NCBI RefSeq assembly: GCF_900113905.1
Contig: NZ_FORC01000002.1
Coordinates: 480,487 to 544,486 of the forward strand
Source: Phytopseudomonas argentinensis
Lineage (GTDB): Bacteria > Pseudomonadota > Gammaproteobacteria > Pseudomonadales > Pseudomonadaceae
Length of the DNA: 64,000 bases
Reading direction: 5' to 3'
Part shown: positions 22,322 through 31,458 of the stretch, piece by piece
Layout of the letters: every line of letters starts with the position of its first letter
Position numbering within the stretch: the stretch's first letter is position 1
The notes under the pieces: model-generated
What the model was told of the DNA's origin: nothing
Databases searched by the model: none
The model's input: the letters and a program-made list of their open reading frames with translations, nothing else
Translations under genes and position numbers: made by a program

Positions 22322-22349
22322 CGTTGCGCGCCAGGTTAAAGCGTGGCTG

Positions 22350-23072
22350 TCAGTACAACGACGGCAGCTCGTTGGGGCGCAGGTCGAACACCAGCACTTC
22401 GGCTTGCTGGCCATTGCTCAGGTGCAGGTCGCGCACGTCGCGCAGGCGCACACCATCACCGGCCTGCAGCTGCTCGCCGTTGAGCTGAACGCTGCCGCTG
22501 GCCACATGCACGTAGGCGTAGCGGTTTTCATCCAGTTGCAGGTGAGCCTGCTCGTCACCGTCGAACAGCCCGGCATACACCCGCGCATTCTGGCGCACGC
22601 TCAGCGAACCGTCGGCGCCATCCGGCGAGATGATCAGCTGCAGGCGGCCGCGTTTCTGCGCCTCGCTGAAGTGCTCCTGCTGGTAGCGCGGCTCGGCCTG
22701 GCGTTCGCTCGGCACGATCCAGATCTGCAGGAAGTGCACCGGCTCGCTGGGCGAGTGGTTGAATTCGCTATGCGACACACCGGTACCGGCGCTCATCAAC
22801 TGTACGTCGCCAGGGCGGATCACCGAGCCGGTGCCCAGGCTGTCCTTGTGTTCCAGGGCGCCTTGCAGCACGTAGGAGAAGATCTCCATGTTGCGGTGCG
22901 GGTGCTCGCCGAAACCCTGGCCGGCGGCCACGGTATCGTCGTTGATCACCAGCAGGTCGGAGAAGCCGCGCTCCTTCGGGTTGTTGTAACTGGCGAACGA
23001 AAAGGTGTGGAAGGAATTGAGCCAGCCATGATTGGCATGGCCACGGTCGGTCGCTTTACGGATAGCCAGCAT
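22350..23072 (-). CDS. Pirin family protein
   Basis: A 240-residue bicupin protein. The start at 23072 gives MLAIRKATDRGHANHGWLNS. The N-terminal cupin carries the pirin motif GFGEHPHRNMEIFSYVLQG (metal-binding His pair and Glu) and the later MSAGTGVSHSEFN. Pirins range from quercetin dioxygenases (YhaK/YhhW) to redox-linked regulators; no substrate can be assigned here. It is divergent-adjacent to, but read in the same direction as, the LysR gene upstream. Confidence 0.9.
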   Translation of the reverse strand: MLAIRKATDRGHANHGWLNSFHTFSFASYNNPKERGFSDLLVINDDTVAAGQGFGEHPHRNMEIFSYVLQGALEHKDSLGTGSVIRPGDVQLMSAGTGVSHSEFNHSPSEPVHFLQIWIVPSERQAEPRYQQEHFSEAQKRGRLQLIISPDGADGSLSVRQNARVYAGLFDGDEQAHLQLDENRYAYVHVASGSVQLNGEQLQAGDGVRLRDVRDLHLSNGQQAEVLVFDLRPNELPSLY

Positions 23073-23192
23073 GATGAATCCTCCAGTTGATGGCGCTGCC
23101 TTTATCGGCGGCATGGAGGAGATACTACTGACTATCGATGGATTGATTAACTGGCTGAAATTGGACTTATTGTCCTATTCAGGTTGACGAGC

Positions 23193-24080
23193 TCAGGCGC
23201 TCAGATGCTCGATCTGCTGCTTGATGAAATCCGAGAACACCTGCACCGCGCGGGCGGATTGTCGGTGCTGCGGATACACCGCATACACCGCCGCCGAGGC
23301 CGGCCAGTGCTGTTCGAGTATCGGTACCAGCGCGCCGCTCTCCAGAGCCTGACCGACGATAAAGGTGGGCAGGTAGGCGATGCCCATGCCCGCGACGGCC
23401 GCATCGCGGATCAGCTCGCCGTTGTTGGCGCGCAACTGGCCGCGCATGCTCAGGCTCTTGGGTTTGCCGGCCTCGCGCAGGCGCCATTCCACGTGGCGGC
23501 TATGGCCGTAGAGCAGGCAGGCATGCTGCTGCAGTTCGTCGAGGTTGGCCGGCGTGCCGTGTTCCTCGAGGTAAGCGGGGCTGGCGCAGAGGATGGTCTG
23601 CATGTCGGTCAGGCGCTTGGCGATCAGGCTGGAGTCTTCCAGGGTGCCGATGCGGATCGACATGTCGTAGCCGTCGGCGAGCAGGTCGACGGCGCGATCG
23701 TTGAGGTCGATCTCCAGGTTGATGTACGGGTGCTGCTGCATGAACAGTGGCAGCACCTGGCTCAGGTGCAGGGTGGCGAAGGTCATCGGCGCGCTGACCC
23801 GCAGGGTGCCGCGCAGGGAAGCGCCCTGGGCCGAGACCAGTTCCTGGGCATCGCGCAGGTCGGCGAGGATGGTGGTGGCCTTGTCGTACAGCAGCAGGCC
23901 CAGCTCGGTGGCCTGCAGGCGGCGCGTGGTACGGTTGAGCAGGCGTACGCCGAGCAGCGCTTCGAGGGCGGCGACGCGGCGGCTGACGTACTGCTTGGTC
24001 ACCCCGAGGGTGTCGGCGGCAGCGGTGAAGCTACCCGCGTCCAGGGTGGTGACGAACAGGCGCAGGTCTTCGACGTTCAT
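23193..24080 (-). CDS. LysR-family transcriptional regulator
   Basis: A 295-residue LTTR. The N-terminal winged HTH (LRLFVTTLDAGSFTAAADTLGVTKQYVSRRVAALEALLG) is followed by the effector domain from about residue 90 (GTLRVSAPMTFATLHLSQVLPLFM), of the CrgA/DsdC-like subgroup. It lies upstream of the pirin gene on the same strand, so it may regulate it; the methionine aminotransferase gene diverges from it. Effector unknown. Confidence 0.92.
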   Translation of the reverse strand: MNVEDLRLFVTTLDAGSFTAAADTLGVTKQYVSRRVAALEALLGVRLLNRTTRRLQATELGLLLYDKATTILADLRDAQELVSAQGASLRGTLRVSAPMTFATLHLSQVLPLFMQQHPYINLEIDLNDRAVDLLADGYDMSIRIGTLEDSSLIAKRLTDMQTILCASPAYLEEHGTPANLDELQQHACLLYGHSRHVEWRLREAGKPKSLSMRGQLRANNGELIRDAAVAGMGIAYLPTFIVGQALESGALVPILEQHWPASAAVYAVYPQHRQSARAVQVFSDFIKQQIEHLSA

Positions 24081-24177
24081 GGGCTTCTCATCAGTTGGCC
24101 TGCGATTATTACCGGGTGCGTGGGCTTCGCGCCATCGGCTATCCTCGGCGTCTGCCTCAACTGCCCAGGACGCTTCG

Positions 24178-25326
24178 ATGTTCACCAGCAAGTTGCCCGC
24201 TGTCGGCACTACCATCTTCACCACCATGTCCCAGCTGGCGGCCCAGACCGGCGCCATCAACCTGTCCCAGGGCTTCCCGGACTTCGATGGCCCCGAAGCG
24301 CTGCGCGAGGCACTGGCCCGGCACGTGGCGGCGGGGCACAACCAGTACGCACCGATGGCCGGCCTGCCGGCGTTGCGTGAGCAGATCGCCATGAAAATCG
24401 AGCGGCTCTACGGTCGCAACGTCAGTGCGGACAGCGAAGTGACCGTCACGCCGGGCGCCACCCAGGCGATCTTCTGCGCCATCCAGGCGCTGATTCACCC
24501 GGGTGACGAGGCGATCGTCTTCGACCCCTGTTACGACAGCTACGACCCCAGCGTGACATTGGCTGGCGGGCGCTGCATTCATGTGCCGCTGGCCCAGGCT
24601 AGCTTCGCCATCGACTGGCAGCGCCTGGAAGCGGCGCTGAGCTCGCGTACCCGCTTGATCGTGCTCAACACGCCGCACAACCCCAGCGGCGCATTGATCA
24701 GCCGCGACGAGCTGGACCGCCTGGCCGCCCTGATCCGCGACCGGGACATTTATATCGTCAGCGATGAAGTCTATGAGCACCTGGTGTTCGACGGCCGCCA
24801 GCACGCCAGCGTACTGGCCCATGACGAGCTGTACGCCCGGGCCTTCGTGGTCAGCTCGTTCGGCAAGACCTACCACGTGACCGGCTGGAAGACCGGCTAC
24901 GTGGTGGCGCCGCCGGCGCTGAGCGCCGAGCTGCGCAAGGTGCACCAATACGTCAGCTTCTGCGGGGTGACGCCGCTGCAGTGTGCGCTGGCCGATTTCA
25001 TGGCCGCCTGCCCCGAGCACGTGAGCGAGCTGCCGGCGTTCTACCAGGCCAAGCGCGACCTGTTCTGCGACCTGCTGGCCGGCTCGCGTTTCACCTTCAC
25101 GCGTACGCCGGGCACCTATTTCCAGTTGGCCGATTATTCGGCGATCCGCCCGAACTGGGACGATGTGGCCATGGCCCAATGGCTGACCCGCGAGCATGGC
25201 GTGGCGGCGATTCCGGTGTCGGTGTTCAGCGAAAGGCCGGACCCGGCGCAGCGTCTGGTGCGCTTCTGCTTCGCCAAGCGCGAGGACACCCTGCGCCAGG
25301 CCGCGGAAAAACTCAGCGCCATCTAG
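24178..25326 (+). CDS. Methionine aminotransferase (YbdL-like), PLP-dependent
   Basis: A 382-residue class I aminotransferase. NLSQGFPDFDGPEAL and NQYAPMAGLPALREQIA are typical of the YbdL/kynurenine aminotransferase group; the PLP lysine is in SSFGKTYHVTGWKTGY, with the NTPHNPSGAL and VSDEVYEHLVFDG motifs present. Prefers methionine and similar amino acids with oxo-acid acceptors in characterised homologues. The next gene is an omega-amidase, forming the glutamine transaminase/omega-amidase pair seen in methionine salvage. Confidence 0.9.
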   Translation: MFTSKLPAVGTTIFTTMSQLAAQTGAINLSQGFPDFDGPEALREALARHVAAGHNQYAPMAGLPALREQIAMKIERLYGRNVSADSEVTVTPGATQAIFCAIQALIHPGDEAIVFDPCYDSYDPSVTLAGGRCIHVPLAQASFAIDWQRLEAALSSRTRLIVLNTPHNPSGALISRDELDRLAALIRDRDIYIVSDEVYEHLVFDGRQHASVLAHDELYARAFVVSSFGKTYHVTGWKTGYVVAPPALSAELRKVHQYVSFCGVTPLQCALADFMAACPEHVSELPAFYQAKRDLFCDLLAGSRFTFTRTPGTYFQLADYSAIRPNWDDVAMAQWLTREHGVAAIPVSVFSERPDPAQRLVRFCFAKREDTLRQAAEKLSAI

Positions 25327-25336
25327 CACCTCGTAG

Positions 25337-25364
25337 GGTGGACGACCGCGAAGCGTTGTCCACC
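25337..25364. repeat. Intergenic hairpin GGTGGAC...GTCCACC
   Basis: A 7-bp perfect stem with a GC-rich interior, preceded by GTAGG. It lies in the 70-bp gap between the aminotransferase and amidase genes. Sequences of this type occur dispersed between genes in Pseudomonas; here it may partly uncouple the two genes. Confidence 0.5.
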
Positions 25365-25396
25365 GCTTGGCAAGCGATATCACGGGAGCGACATCG

Positions 25397-26179
25397 ATGA
25401 GCAAACAAGACCATCTCGAACTGGCGCTGATCCAGAGTGACCTGGCCTGGCACGACCCTGCGGGCAACCGCGCTCACTTCGAGACGCAGTTGCAGCAGGC
25501 CGCGGGCGCCGATCTGGTGATCCTGCCGGAGATGTTCAGCACCGGCTTTTCCATGCAGTCCGCCGAGCTGGCCGAGCCGGAAGGCGGGCCGACCAGCCAG
25601 TGGCTCAGCGAGCAGGCGCAGCGCGTCAATGCGGTGATCACCGGCAGCCTGATCATCCAGGCCGCCGATGGCAGTTACCGCAATCGCCTGCTGTGGGCGC
25701 GGCCGGACGGGTCGCTGGCTCATTACGACAAGCGCCATCTGTTTCGCATGGCCGGCGAACACCAGCATTACGCCGCTGGCGAGCGCCAGGCGCTGTTCGA
25801 GGTCAAGGGTTGGCGGGTGCGCCCGCTGATCTGCTACGACCTGCGCTTTCCAGTGTGGAGCCGCGATGCCGAAAGCACCGACCTGCTGCTCTACACCGCC
25901 AACTGGCCGGCAGCGCGACGCCTGCACTGGAACCGCCTGCTACCGGCACGGGCCATCGAAAACCTCTGCTACGTGGCGGCGGTCAATCGCATCGGCGTGG
26001 ACGGCAAGGGCCATCCCTACAGCGGCGATTCCCAGGTTCTGGATTTCCAGGGCGACAGCCTGCTCGATGCCCACGACAAGGCCGGCGTGTTCCATCAGCG
26101 CCTCGATAGTGCGGCCTTAACCGCCTACCGCGAGCGCTTCCCGGCGCACCAGGATGCCGATCCGTTCGAGTTGCGCTAG
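25397..26179 (+). CDS. Omega-amidase / nitrilase-family hydrolase (YafV-like)
   Basis: A 260-residue carbon-nitrogen hydrolase. The catalytic triad is visible: Glu in VILPEMFSTGF, Lys in HYDKRHLFRM, Cys in PLICYDLRFPVW. The sequence closely follows the YafV/NIT2 pattern, which hydrolyses alpha-ketoglutaramate and 2-oxosuccinamate, the products of glutamine and asparagine transamination. This pulls the upstream transaminase reaction forward. The ATG at 25397 has a GGAGCG RBS. Confidence 0.92.
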   Translation: MSKQDHLELALIQSDLAWHDPAGNRAHFETQLQQAAGADLVILPEMFSTGFSMQSAELAEPEGGPTSQWLSEQAQRVNAVITGSLIIQAADGSYRNRLLWARPDGSLAHYDKRHLFRMAGEHQHYAAGERQALFEVKGWRVRPLICYDLRFPVWSRDAESTDLLLYTANWPAARRLHWNRLLPARAIENLCYVAAVNRIGVDGKGHPYSGDSQVLDFQGDSLLDAHDKAGVFHQRLDSAALTAYRERFPAHQDADPFELR

Positions 26180-26201
26180 CGAGCAGCCAGTAGACGCGAT
26201 T

Positions 26202-26603
26202 TCACACCGGCTTGATGGACGTGCAGCCCGAGCTACCAGCCAATGCCGCCTGGGCTGCCGCACTTGCCTCGAGGCGTCGGTGTTCCTGGCGCAGATAGGC
26301 GCGCATGGCATGAAGCTCTTCGATCCGGCTCTCGATCTCCTGCAGTTTGCCGGCGACCAATAGTGCGCCCTGCGCGCAGTCGATCTGCTGCGCACGCCTG
26401 GCTTTCAGGATGCTGCCGATCTCATCGAGTGAAAAGCCCATGCGCTGGCCGGTCTGGATGAAGTGCAGGTCTGCGAGGCTGTGGTCAGGGTAGTCGCGGT
26501 AATTGTTCGCCAACCGCCTTGCCTGGATCAGGCCCAGGGTTTCGTAGTAACGCAGGGTATGGCGGCTGACGCCGCCCCTGCGTTCGAGCTCGCCGATGCG
26601 CAT
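26202..26603 (-). CDS. MerR-family transcriptional regulator
   Basis: A 133-residue regulator. The N-terminal winged helix MRIGELERRGGVSRHTLRYYETLGLI is classic MerR, followed by the dimerisation helix (about 80-115). The C-terminal part has only one Cys after residue 110 (SSGC), so a metal-thiol sensor is not obvious. It is divergent from the epimerase gene 67 bp away, which it likely controls together with itself. Confidence 0.92.
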   Translation of the reverse strand: MRIGELERRGGVSRHTLRYYETLGLIQARRLANNYRDYPDHSLADLHFIQTGQRMGFSLDEIGSILKARRAQQIDCAQGALLVAGKLQEIESRIEELHAMRAYLRQEHRRLEASAAAQAALAGSSGCTSIKPV

Positions 26604-26670
26604 GGTTGCCTCTTGACTGTAGAGCGGGCTCTATAGTTTAGACTGCGGCTTCCTTATCGAGTGAGCCGTT

Positions 26671-27741
26671 ATGGATACATCCTGTCTGGTTACCGGCGGC
26701 AGTGGTTTTATCGGTCAGCACCTGCTGGTCAATCTCAGCCGCCACGGCTACTCGCCGGTGGTGCTGATGCGGCGTATCAGCGAGTTTCCATTGCTTTGCC
26801 AGCGGGTAACCGAACTGGGTGGCAATGCGCGGATGCTGAGTGCCGTGCAAGGTGATCTGTCTCAGCCCGGGCTAGGCCTGGACGCAGCCGCACGGCGTCA
26901 GGTGGCGGGCTGTGCAACCTTGTTTCATCTGGGGGTTCAGTTCGCCTGGGGGCTGTCGCCGGCCCAGGCCCGTAAGGTGAACGTCGATGGTGCGCAGCGG
27001 ATTGCGCAACTGGCGCTGCACAACGATGCTCGGCTGCTGATGGTAGGCGGCTACATGCTATGCAATGCGCAGCATTTGGCGAGGGTTGGGGTAAAGGCAA
27101 GGCAGCCGGAGCTCACCGATTGGCCCGCCGTGTATCGGCGTGTGGGCGGTTATGAAGGGAGCAAGCTGGAGGCCCACTATCGCGTGCACGCCGAAATGAG
27201 CGTTAGGAGCGGCGCACTGACCGTGGTTCATCCGGCCACGTTGTGCGGCCACACTCAAACCGGCCATATGCTGCCGGGGCAGCCGTTCGCTGAGCTAGCG
27301 CGACAGTTGAGTGAGCGGCGCTTACGCGCAATACCGGGCTCGTCGCAGCACTGGCTGCCACTGATCAGTGTGGATTTTCTGGTGGAGCTGATCCGTCTGG
27401 CGGCTTTCGATCCGCAAATGATCGGGCAGTCGTTATTGGCGCTGGATGCGCGCACGCCCAATCTGCACGGCCTGGTTCAAGCGCTGGCGCAAGTGTTGCA
27501 GGTTCGGCCACCGCAGCGACACGTGCCAATGGCTGTGCTCAAGGCCTTGCTGGCCCTTCCGGGGCTGCCGAATCTGCTGGAGGTCGAGCCGGAATCGCTG
27601 GATTTCATCCAGCGAGAGCGTTTCGATCTGAGCCAGACCAATGCCTTCTTGCAGCGCCATAAACGCGACTGGCCCGCTATCGAGCAAGCGATAGGGGCCA
27701 GTGCGCGCTACTTGAAAGCGACTTTTTACGCCGCGTCCTGA
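26671..27741 (+). CDS. NAD(P)-dependent epimerase/dehydratase family protein
   Basis: A 356-residue extended short-chain dehydrogenase. The nucleotide-binding motif TGGSGFIGQHLL occupies residues 8-19, and the likely active-site pair lies in YEGSKLEAHY (Tyr and Lys spaced by three). Substrate-binding C-terminal region is divergent. Substrate unknown. Divergent from the MerR gene; its last 16 bases overlap the convergent alcohol dehydrogenase gene. Confidence 0.85.
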   Translation: MDTSCLVTGGSGFIGQHLLVNLSRHGYSPVVLMRRISEFPLLCQRVTELGGNARMLSAVQGDLSQPGLGLDAAARRQVAGCATLFHLGVQFAWGLSPAQARKVNVDGAQRIAQLALHNDARLLMVGGYMLCNAQHLARVGVKARQPELTDWPAVYRRVGGYEGSKLEAHYRVHAEMSVRSGALTVVHPATLCGHTQTGHMLPGQPFAELARQLSERRLRAIPGSSQHWLPLISVDFLVELIRLAAFDPQMIGQSLLALDARTPNLHGLVQALAQVLQVRPPQRHVPMAVLKALLALPGLPNLLEVEPESLDFIQRERFDLSQTNAFLQRHKRDWPAIEQAIGASARYLKATFYAAS

Positions 27742-28790
27742 TCCTTGGCCAGCGAAGCCATGTCGATCACGAAACGGTACTTCACGTCACTCTTGAGCAT
27801 GCGCTCGTAGGCTTCGTTGATGTTCTGGATATCGATCATTTCGATATCCGAGACGATGTTGTGCTCGGCGCAGAAGTCGAGCATTTCCTGGGTTTCGGCG
27901 ATGCCACCGATCAGCGAGCCGGCCAGGCGGCGGCGCTTGAAGATCATGCCGGCGACTTCTGGCGACGGGTGCGCCGAATCAGGAATGCCGACCAGGGTCA
28001 TGGTGGCGTCGCGCTTGAGCAGGCCGAGGAAGGCATCCAGGTTGTGCGGTGCAGCCACGGTGTTGAGGATGAAGTCGAAGCTGTTGGCGTGGGCCGCCAT
28101 CTCGTCGGCGTTCTTCGACACCACCACTTCGGCAGCGCCCAGGCGCAGGGCGTCTTCACGCTTGTTCGGCGAGGTGGTGAACAGCACCACGTGAGCGCCC
28201 ATCGCAGCGGCGATCTTCACGCCCATGTGGCCGAGGCCACCGAGGCCGACGATACCCACCTTGTCGCCCGGCTTGACGTTCCACTGGCGCAGCGGCGAGT
28301 AGGTGGTGATGCCGGCGCACAGCAGCGGCGCAACGGCGGCCAGGTTGTCGGTGTGACGGATGCGCAGCACGAACTTCTGGTCGACGACGATGGCGTCGGA
28401 GTAGCCGCCAAAGGTGTTTTCACCACCGAATATCGGGCCATTGTAGGTACCTGTGAAGCCAGCCTCGCAGTATTGCTCGAGGCCTTCGGAGCAGGACGAG
28501 CAGCTCTGGCAGCTGTCGACCATGCAGCCGACGCCGGCCAGGTCGCCGACCTTGAAGCCGGTCACGTCGCTACCGACGGCCGTGACCTTGCCGACGATCT
28601 CGTGGCCGGGCACCGAAGGATACAGGGTGTTCTTCCATTCGTTGCGCGCGGTGTGCAGGTCGGAGTGGCAGACGCCGCAGTAGAGGATGTCGATCTGCAC
28701 GTCGTTGGCGCCGACGGCGCGGCGCTGGAAGCGGTAGGGCGCGAGAGGTTTGCTGGAGTCCTGGGCGGCATAGCCGAGAATGGTGGTCAT
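27726..28790 (-). CDS. Zinc-dependent NAD(P) alcohol dehydrogenase (YahK/CAD-like)
   Basis: A 354-residue medium-chain dehydrogenase. Catalytic zinc ligands are in CGVCHSDLH and PGHEIVG; the structural zinc cysteines are in CMVDSCQSCSSCSEG. Rossmann motif VGIVGLGGLGHMG. It most resembles the cinnamyl-alcohol/aldehyde reductase YahK group, which reduce aldehydes with NADPH. The start at 28790 follows AGGAATG. Confidence 0.92.
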   Translation of the reverse strand: MTTILGYAAQDSSKPLAPYRFQRRAVGANDVQIDILYCGVCHSDLHTARNEWKNTLYPSVPGHEIVGKVTAVGSDVTGFKVGDLAGVGCMVDSCQSCSSCSEGLEQYCEAGFTGTYNGPIFGGENTFGGYSDAIVVDQKFVLRIRHTDNLAAVAPLLCAGITTYSPLRQWNVKPGDKVGIVGLGGLGHMGVKIAAAMGAHVVLFTTSPNKREDALRLGAAEVVVSKNADEMAAHANSFDFILNTVAAPHNLDAFLGLLKRDATMTLVGIPDSAHPSPEVAGMIFKRRRLAGSLIGGIAETQEMLDFCAEHNIVSDIEMIDIQNINEAYERMLKSDVKYRFVIDMASLAKDQDAA

Positions 28791-29015
28791 GGGCATTCCT
28801 AACGGTTGTAAATCAACGGCTTGTGGCCGTGTGGATGGATAAGCGTAGTGCAGCCCGGTGTCGGGTCGATTGCACAATCCTGTCGCTGTCTGTCCTGATC
28901 CTCCGGGGCTATTTAAGAAGGCAGGGACCAGCAGAGAGTTCCCGAACGCAGCATCATGGCCACGCGAATCGCTGGCAGCCTCGCGCTGCGTCGCAGGCCA
29001 TCGAGAGTGGCGGGA

Positions 29016-29906
29016 CTATCGACCGTTGAGGCGCGCGCGCAGCAGCGGGGTGAGTTCGTCGAACAGCGTCTGCACCGAGCGCAGCGCCAGGCAGTCCGGC
29101 CGGGTCAGCAGCCACAGGTCGGTGTCGCAATCGACCAGCGCGTCACTCAGGCGCTCCACGCCATCGAGGCTGCGGGCCATGAAGTCGGGCAGGGCGGCGA
29201 TGCCCAGACCGCCGTGGACCAGGGTGGCCACCGCCGACATGCTGCTGCAGCGATAGCGCGGCACCAGGCTGGGGTACACCTGATGACGCCAGGCCACGGT
29301 TATGTGGTCGGGCATCGAGTCGTCCGGGGCGATCCACGGCACCGAGGTGGGTGCCTGCAAAAAGGCGTCGCGGTGTTCCGGGCGGCCGCAGATGTAATAG
29401 GCGGTGTGGCCGAGCTGGCGGCCGACCAGGTGTTCGGGCGGCGCGTTGGACAGGCGCAGGGCGATGTCGGCGTCGCGACGGCTGAGGTTGGCGAAGGTGT
29501 TGGTGGTGGCCAGCTCCAGGGACAGCGCGGGATAGCGCGGCATCAGCTCGGTCAGGCTGGGCAGCAGCAGGTTCTGCAGCACCGCATCGGTGCAGGTCAG
29601 GCGCACGGTGCCGCTGATGACCTTCTCGCCGTGTTGCAGGGCGATGCGCGCGGCATCCAGGGCCTGTTCGGCGCGCTCGGCCTGCTCGGCCAGGGCCTGG
29701 GCGCTCTGGGTCGGCATGTAGCCGCGGCGGCTTTTCTCGAACAGGGCGATGCCCAGATTGGCCTCGAGTTTGCGGATGGCCCGGAACACCGTCGACACAT
29801 CCACCTGCAATTGCTCGGCGGCCCGGGCCAGAGAGCGGCCGCGCACCAGAGCGAGCACCAGGGCGAGGTCGACATGGCTGATCTGGTATTGCGTAGATGC
29901 AATCAT
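29016..29906 (-). CDS. LysR-family regulator divergent from the gamma-glutamyl-amine cluster
   Basis: A 296-residue LTTR with N-terminal HTH (LALVLALVRGRSLARAAEQLQVDVSTVFRAIRKLEANLG) and effector-binding domain (GTVRLTCTDAVLQNLLLPSL). It is 156 bp from and divergent to puuA, the classical LTTR arrangement, so it likely controls the downstream amine catabolic genes. The best-known regulator of such genes, PuuR, is a cupin-type repressor; no PuuR is present here. Confidence 0.9.
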   Translation of the reverse strand: MIASTQYQISHVDLALVLALVRGRSLARAAEQLQVDVSTVFRAIRKLEANLGIALFEKSRRGYMPTQSAQALAEQAERAEQALDAARIALQHGEKVISGTVRLTCTDAVLQNLLLPSLTELMPRYPALSLELATTNTFANLSRRDADIALRLSNAPPEHLVGRQLGHTAYYICGRPEHRDAFLQAPTSVPWIAPDDSMPDHITVAWRHQVYPSLVPRYRCSSMSAVATLVHGGLGIAALPDFMARSLDGVERLSDALVDCDTDLWLLTRPDCLALRSVQTLFDELTPLLRARLNGR

Positions 29907-30062
29907 TAATTGCTCTGATGCCAGTATCGGTTGCGTGTGCGCCCACTTATACTCAAGGCGTTGCCTAGAATCAAATCCGCTAGCGGATACCCAGAATAAT
30001 GAGGCGCCAAGGCTCGTGAGATGTCTTCCGCGGGCGCGCCGATGCGAAAGGATGTATTTCCC

Positions 30063-31445
30063 ATGACTTCGGTTTCCCCACGTGTTGTTCAGCTCAACGA
30101 AGCGAACACCTTTCTCAAGGAACACCCTGAGGTTCAGTACGTCGACCTGCTGATCACCGACATGAACGGGATCGTGCGTGGCAAGCGCGTCGAGCGCGCC
30201 AGCCTGCACAAGGTCTATGAAAAAGGCATCAACCTGCCGGCCTCGCTGTTCGCCCTGGACATCAATGGCTCCACCGTGGAAAGCACCGGCCTGGGCCTGG
30301 ACATCGGCGACGCCGACCGCATCTGCTACCCGATCCCCGACACCCTCTGCAAGGAACCCTGGCAGAAGCGCCCCACCGCGCAACTGCTGATGACCATGCA
30401 CGAGCTGGACGGCGCGCCGTTCTTCGCCGACCCCCGCGAAGTGCTGCGCCAGGTGGTAGAGAAGTTCGATGAGCTGGGTTTGACCATCTGCGCCGCCTTT
30501 GAGCTGGAGTTCTACCTGATCGACCAGGAAAACGTGAACGGCCGCCCACAGCCGCCGCGCTCGCCGATCTCCGGTAAACGCCCGATTTCCACCCAGGTTT
30601 ACCTGATCGACGACCTCGACGAGTACGTCGACTGCCTGCAGGACATGCTCGAAGCCGCCAAGGAGCAGGACCTGCCGGCCGATGCCATCGTCAAGGAAAG
30701 TGCTCCGGCGCAGTTCGAGGTCAACCTTCACCACGTCGAGGACGCCATCAAGGCCTGCGACTACGCGGTACTGCTCAAGCGCCTGATCAAGAACATCGCC
30801 TACGACCACGAGATGGATTCGACCTTCATGGCCAAGCCGTACCCGGGCCAGGCGGGCAACGGTCTGCACGTGCACATCTCGCTGCTCGACAAGAAGACCG
30901 GGCAGAACATCTTCGCCACCGACGATCCGGAACAGCACGCGCCGCTGCGCCATGCCATTGCCGGGATCCTCGACACCATGCCGGCGTCGATGGCCTTCCT
31001 GTGCCCGAACGTCAACTCCTACCGCCGTTTCGGCGCGCAGTTCTATGTGCCCAATGCGCCGAGCTGGGGCCTGGACAACCGCACCGTGGCAGTACGTGTG
31101 CCCACCGGCAGCAGCGACGCGATCCGCATCGAGCACCGGGTGGCCGGCGCCGACGCCAACCCGTACCTGATGATGGCCTCGATCCTCGCCGGTATTCACC
31201 ACGGCCTGACCAACCAGCTGGAGCCGGGCGCGCCCATCGAGGGCAACTCCTACGAGCAGCTGGAGCAGAGCCTGCCGAACAACCTGCGCGATGCCCTGCG
31301 CCAGTTGGACGAAAGCGAAGTGATGAACAAGTACATCCGCCCGGAATACATCGACATCTTCGTGGCCTGCAAGGAAGCGGAAATGCACGAGTTCGAGACC
31401 ACCATTTCCGACCTCGAATACAACTGGTACCTGCATACCGTCTAA
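30063..31445 (+). CDS. puuA: Glutamate-putrescine ligase (PuuA/SpuI-like)
   Basis: A 460-residue glutamine-synthetase-family ligase that joins glutamate to an amine with ATP, first step of the gamma-glutamyl pathway. Motifs include FELEFYLID, APAQFEVNLHH, the ATP/catalytic NGLHVHISL and RIEHRVAGADANPYL. The start at 30063 has an AAGGA RBS about 12 bases upstream. Amine specificity (putrescine or another) cannot be read from sequence. Next gene follows by 13 bases. Confidence 0.9.
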   Translation: MTSVSPRVVQLNEANTFLKEHPEVQYVDLLITDMNGIVRGKRVERASLHKVYEKGINLPASLFALDINGSTVESTGLGLDIGDADRICYPIPDTLCKEPWQKRPTAQLLMTMHELDGAPFFADPREVLRQVVEKFDELGLTICAAFELEFYLIDQENVNGRPQPPRSPISGKRPISTQVYLIDDLDEYVDCLQDMLEAAKEQDLPADAIVKESAPAQFEVNLHHVEDAIKACDYAVLLKRLIKNIAYDHEMDSTFMAKPYPGQAGNGLHVHISLLDKKTGQNIFATDDPEQHAPLRHAIAGILDTMPASMAFLCPNVNSYRRFGAQFYVPNAPSWGLDNRTVAVRVPTGSSDAIRIEHRVAGADANPYLMMASILAGIHHGLTNQLEPGAPIEGNSYEQLEQSLPNNLRDALRQLDESEVMNKYIRPEYIDIFVACKEAEMHEFETTISDLEYNWYLHTV

Positions 31446-31458
31446 GGGAGTGATGAGC

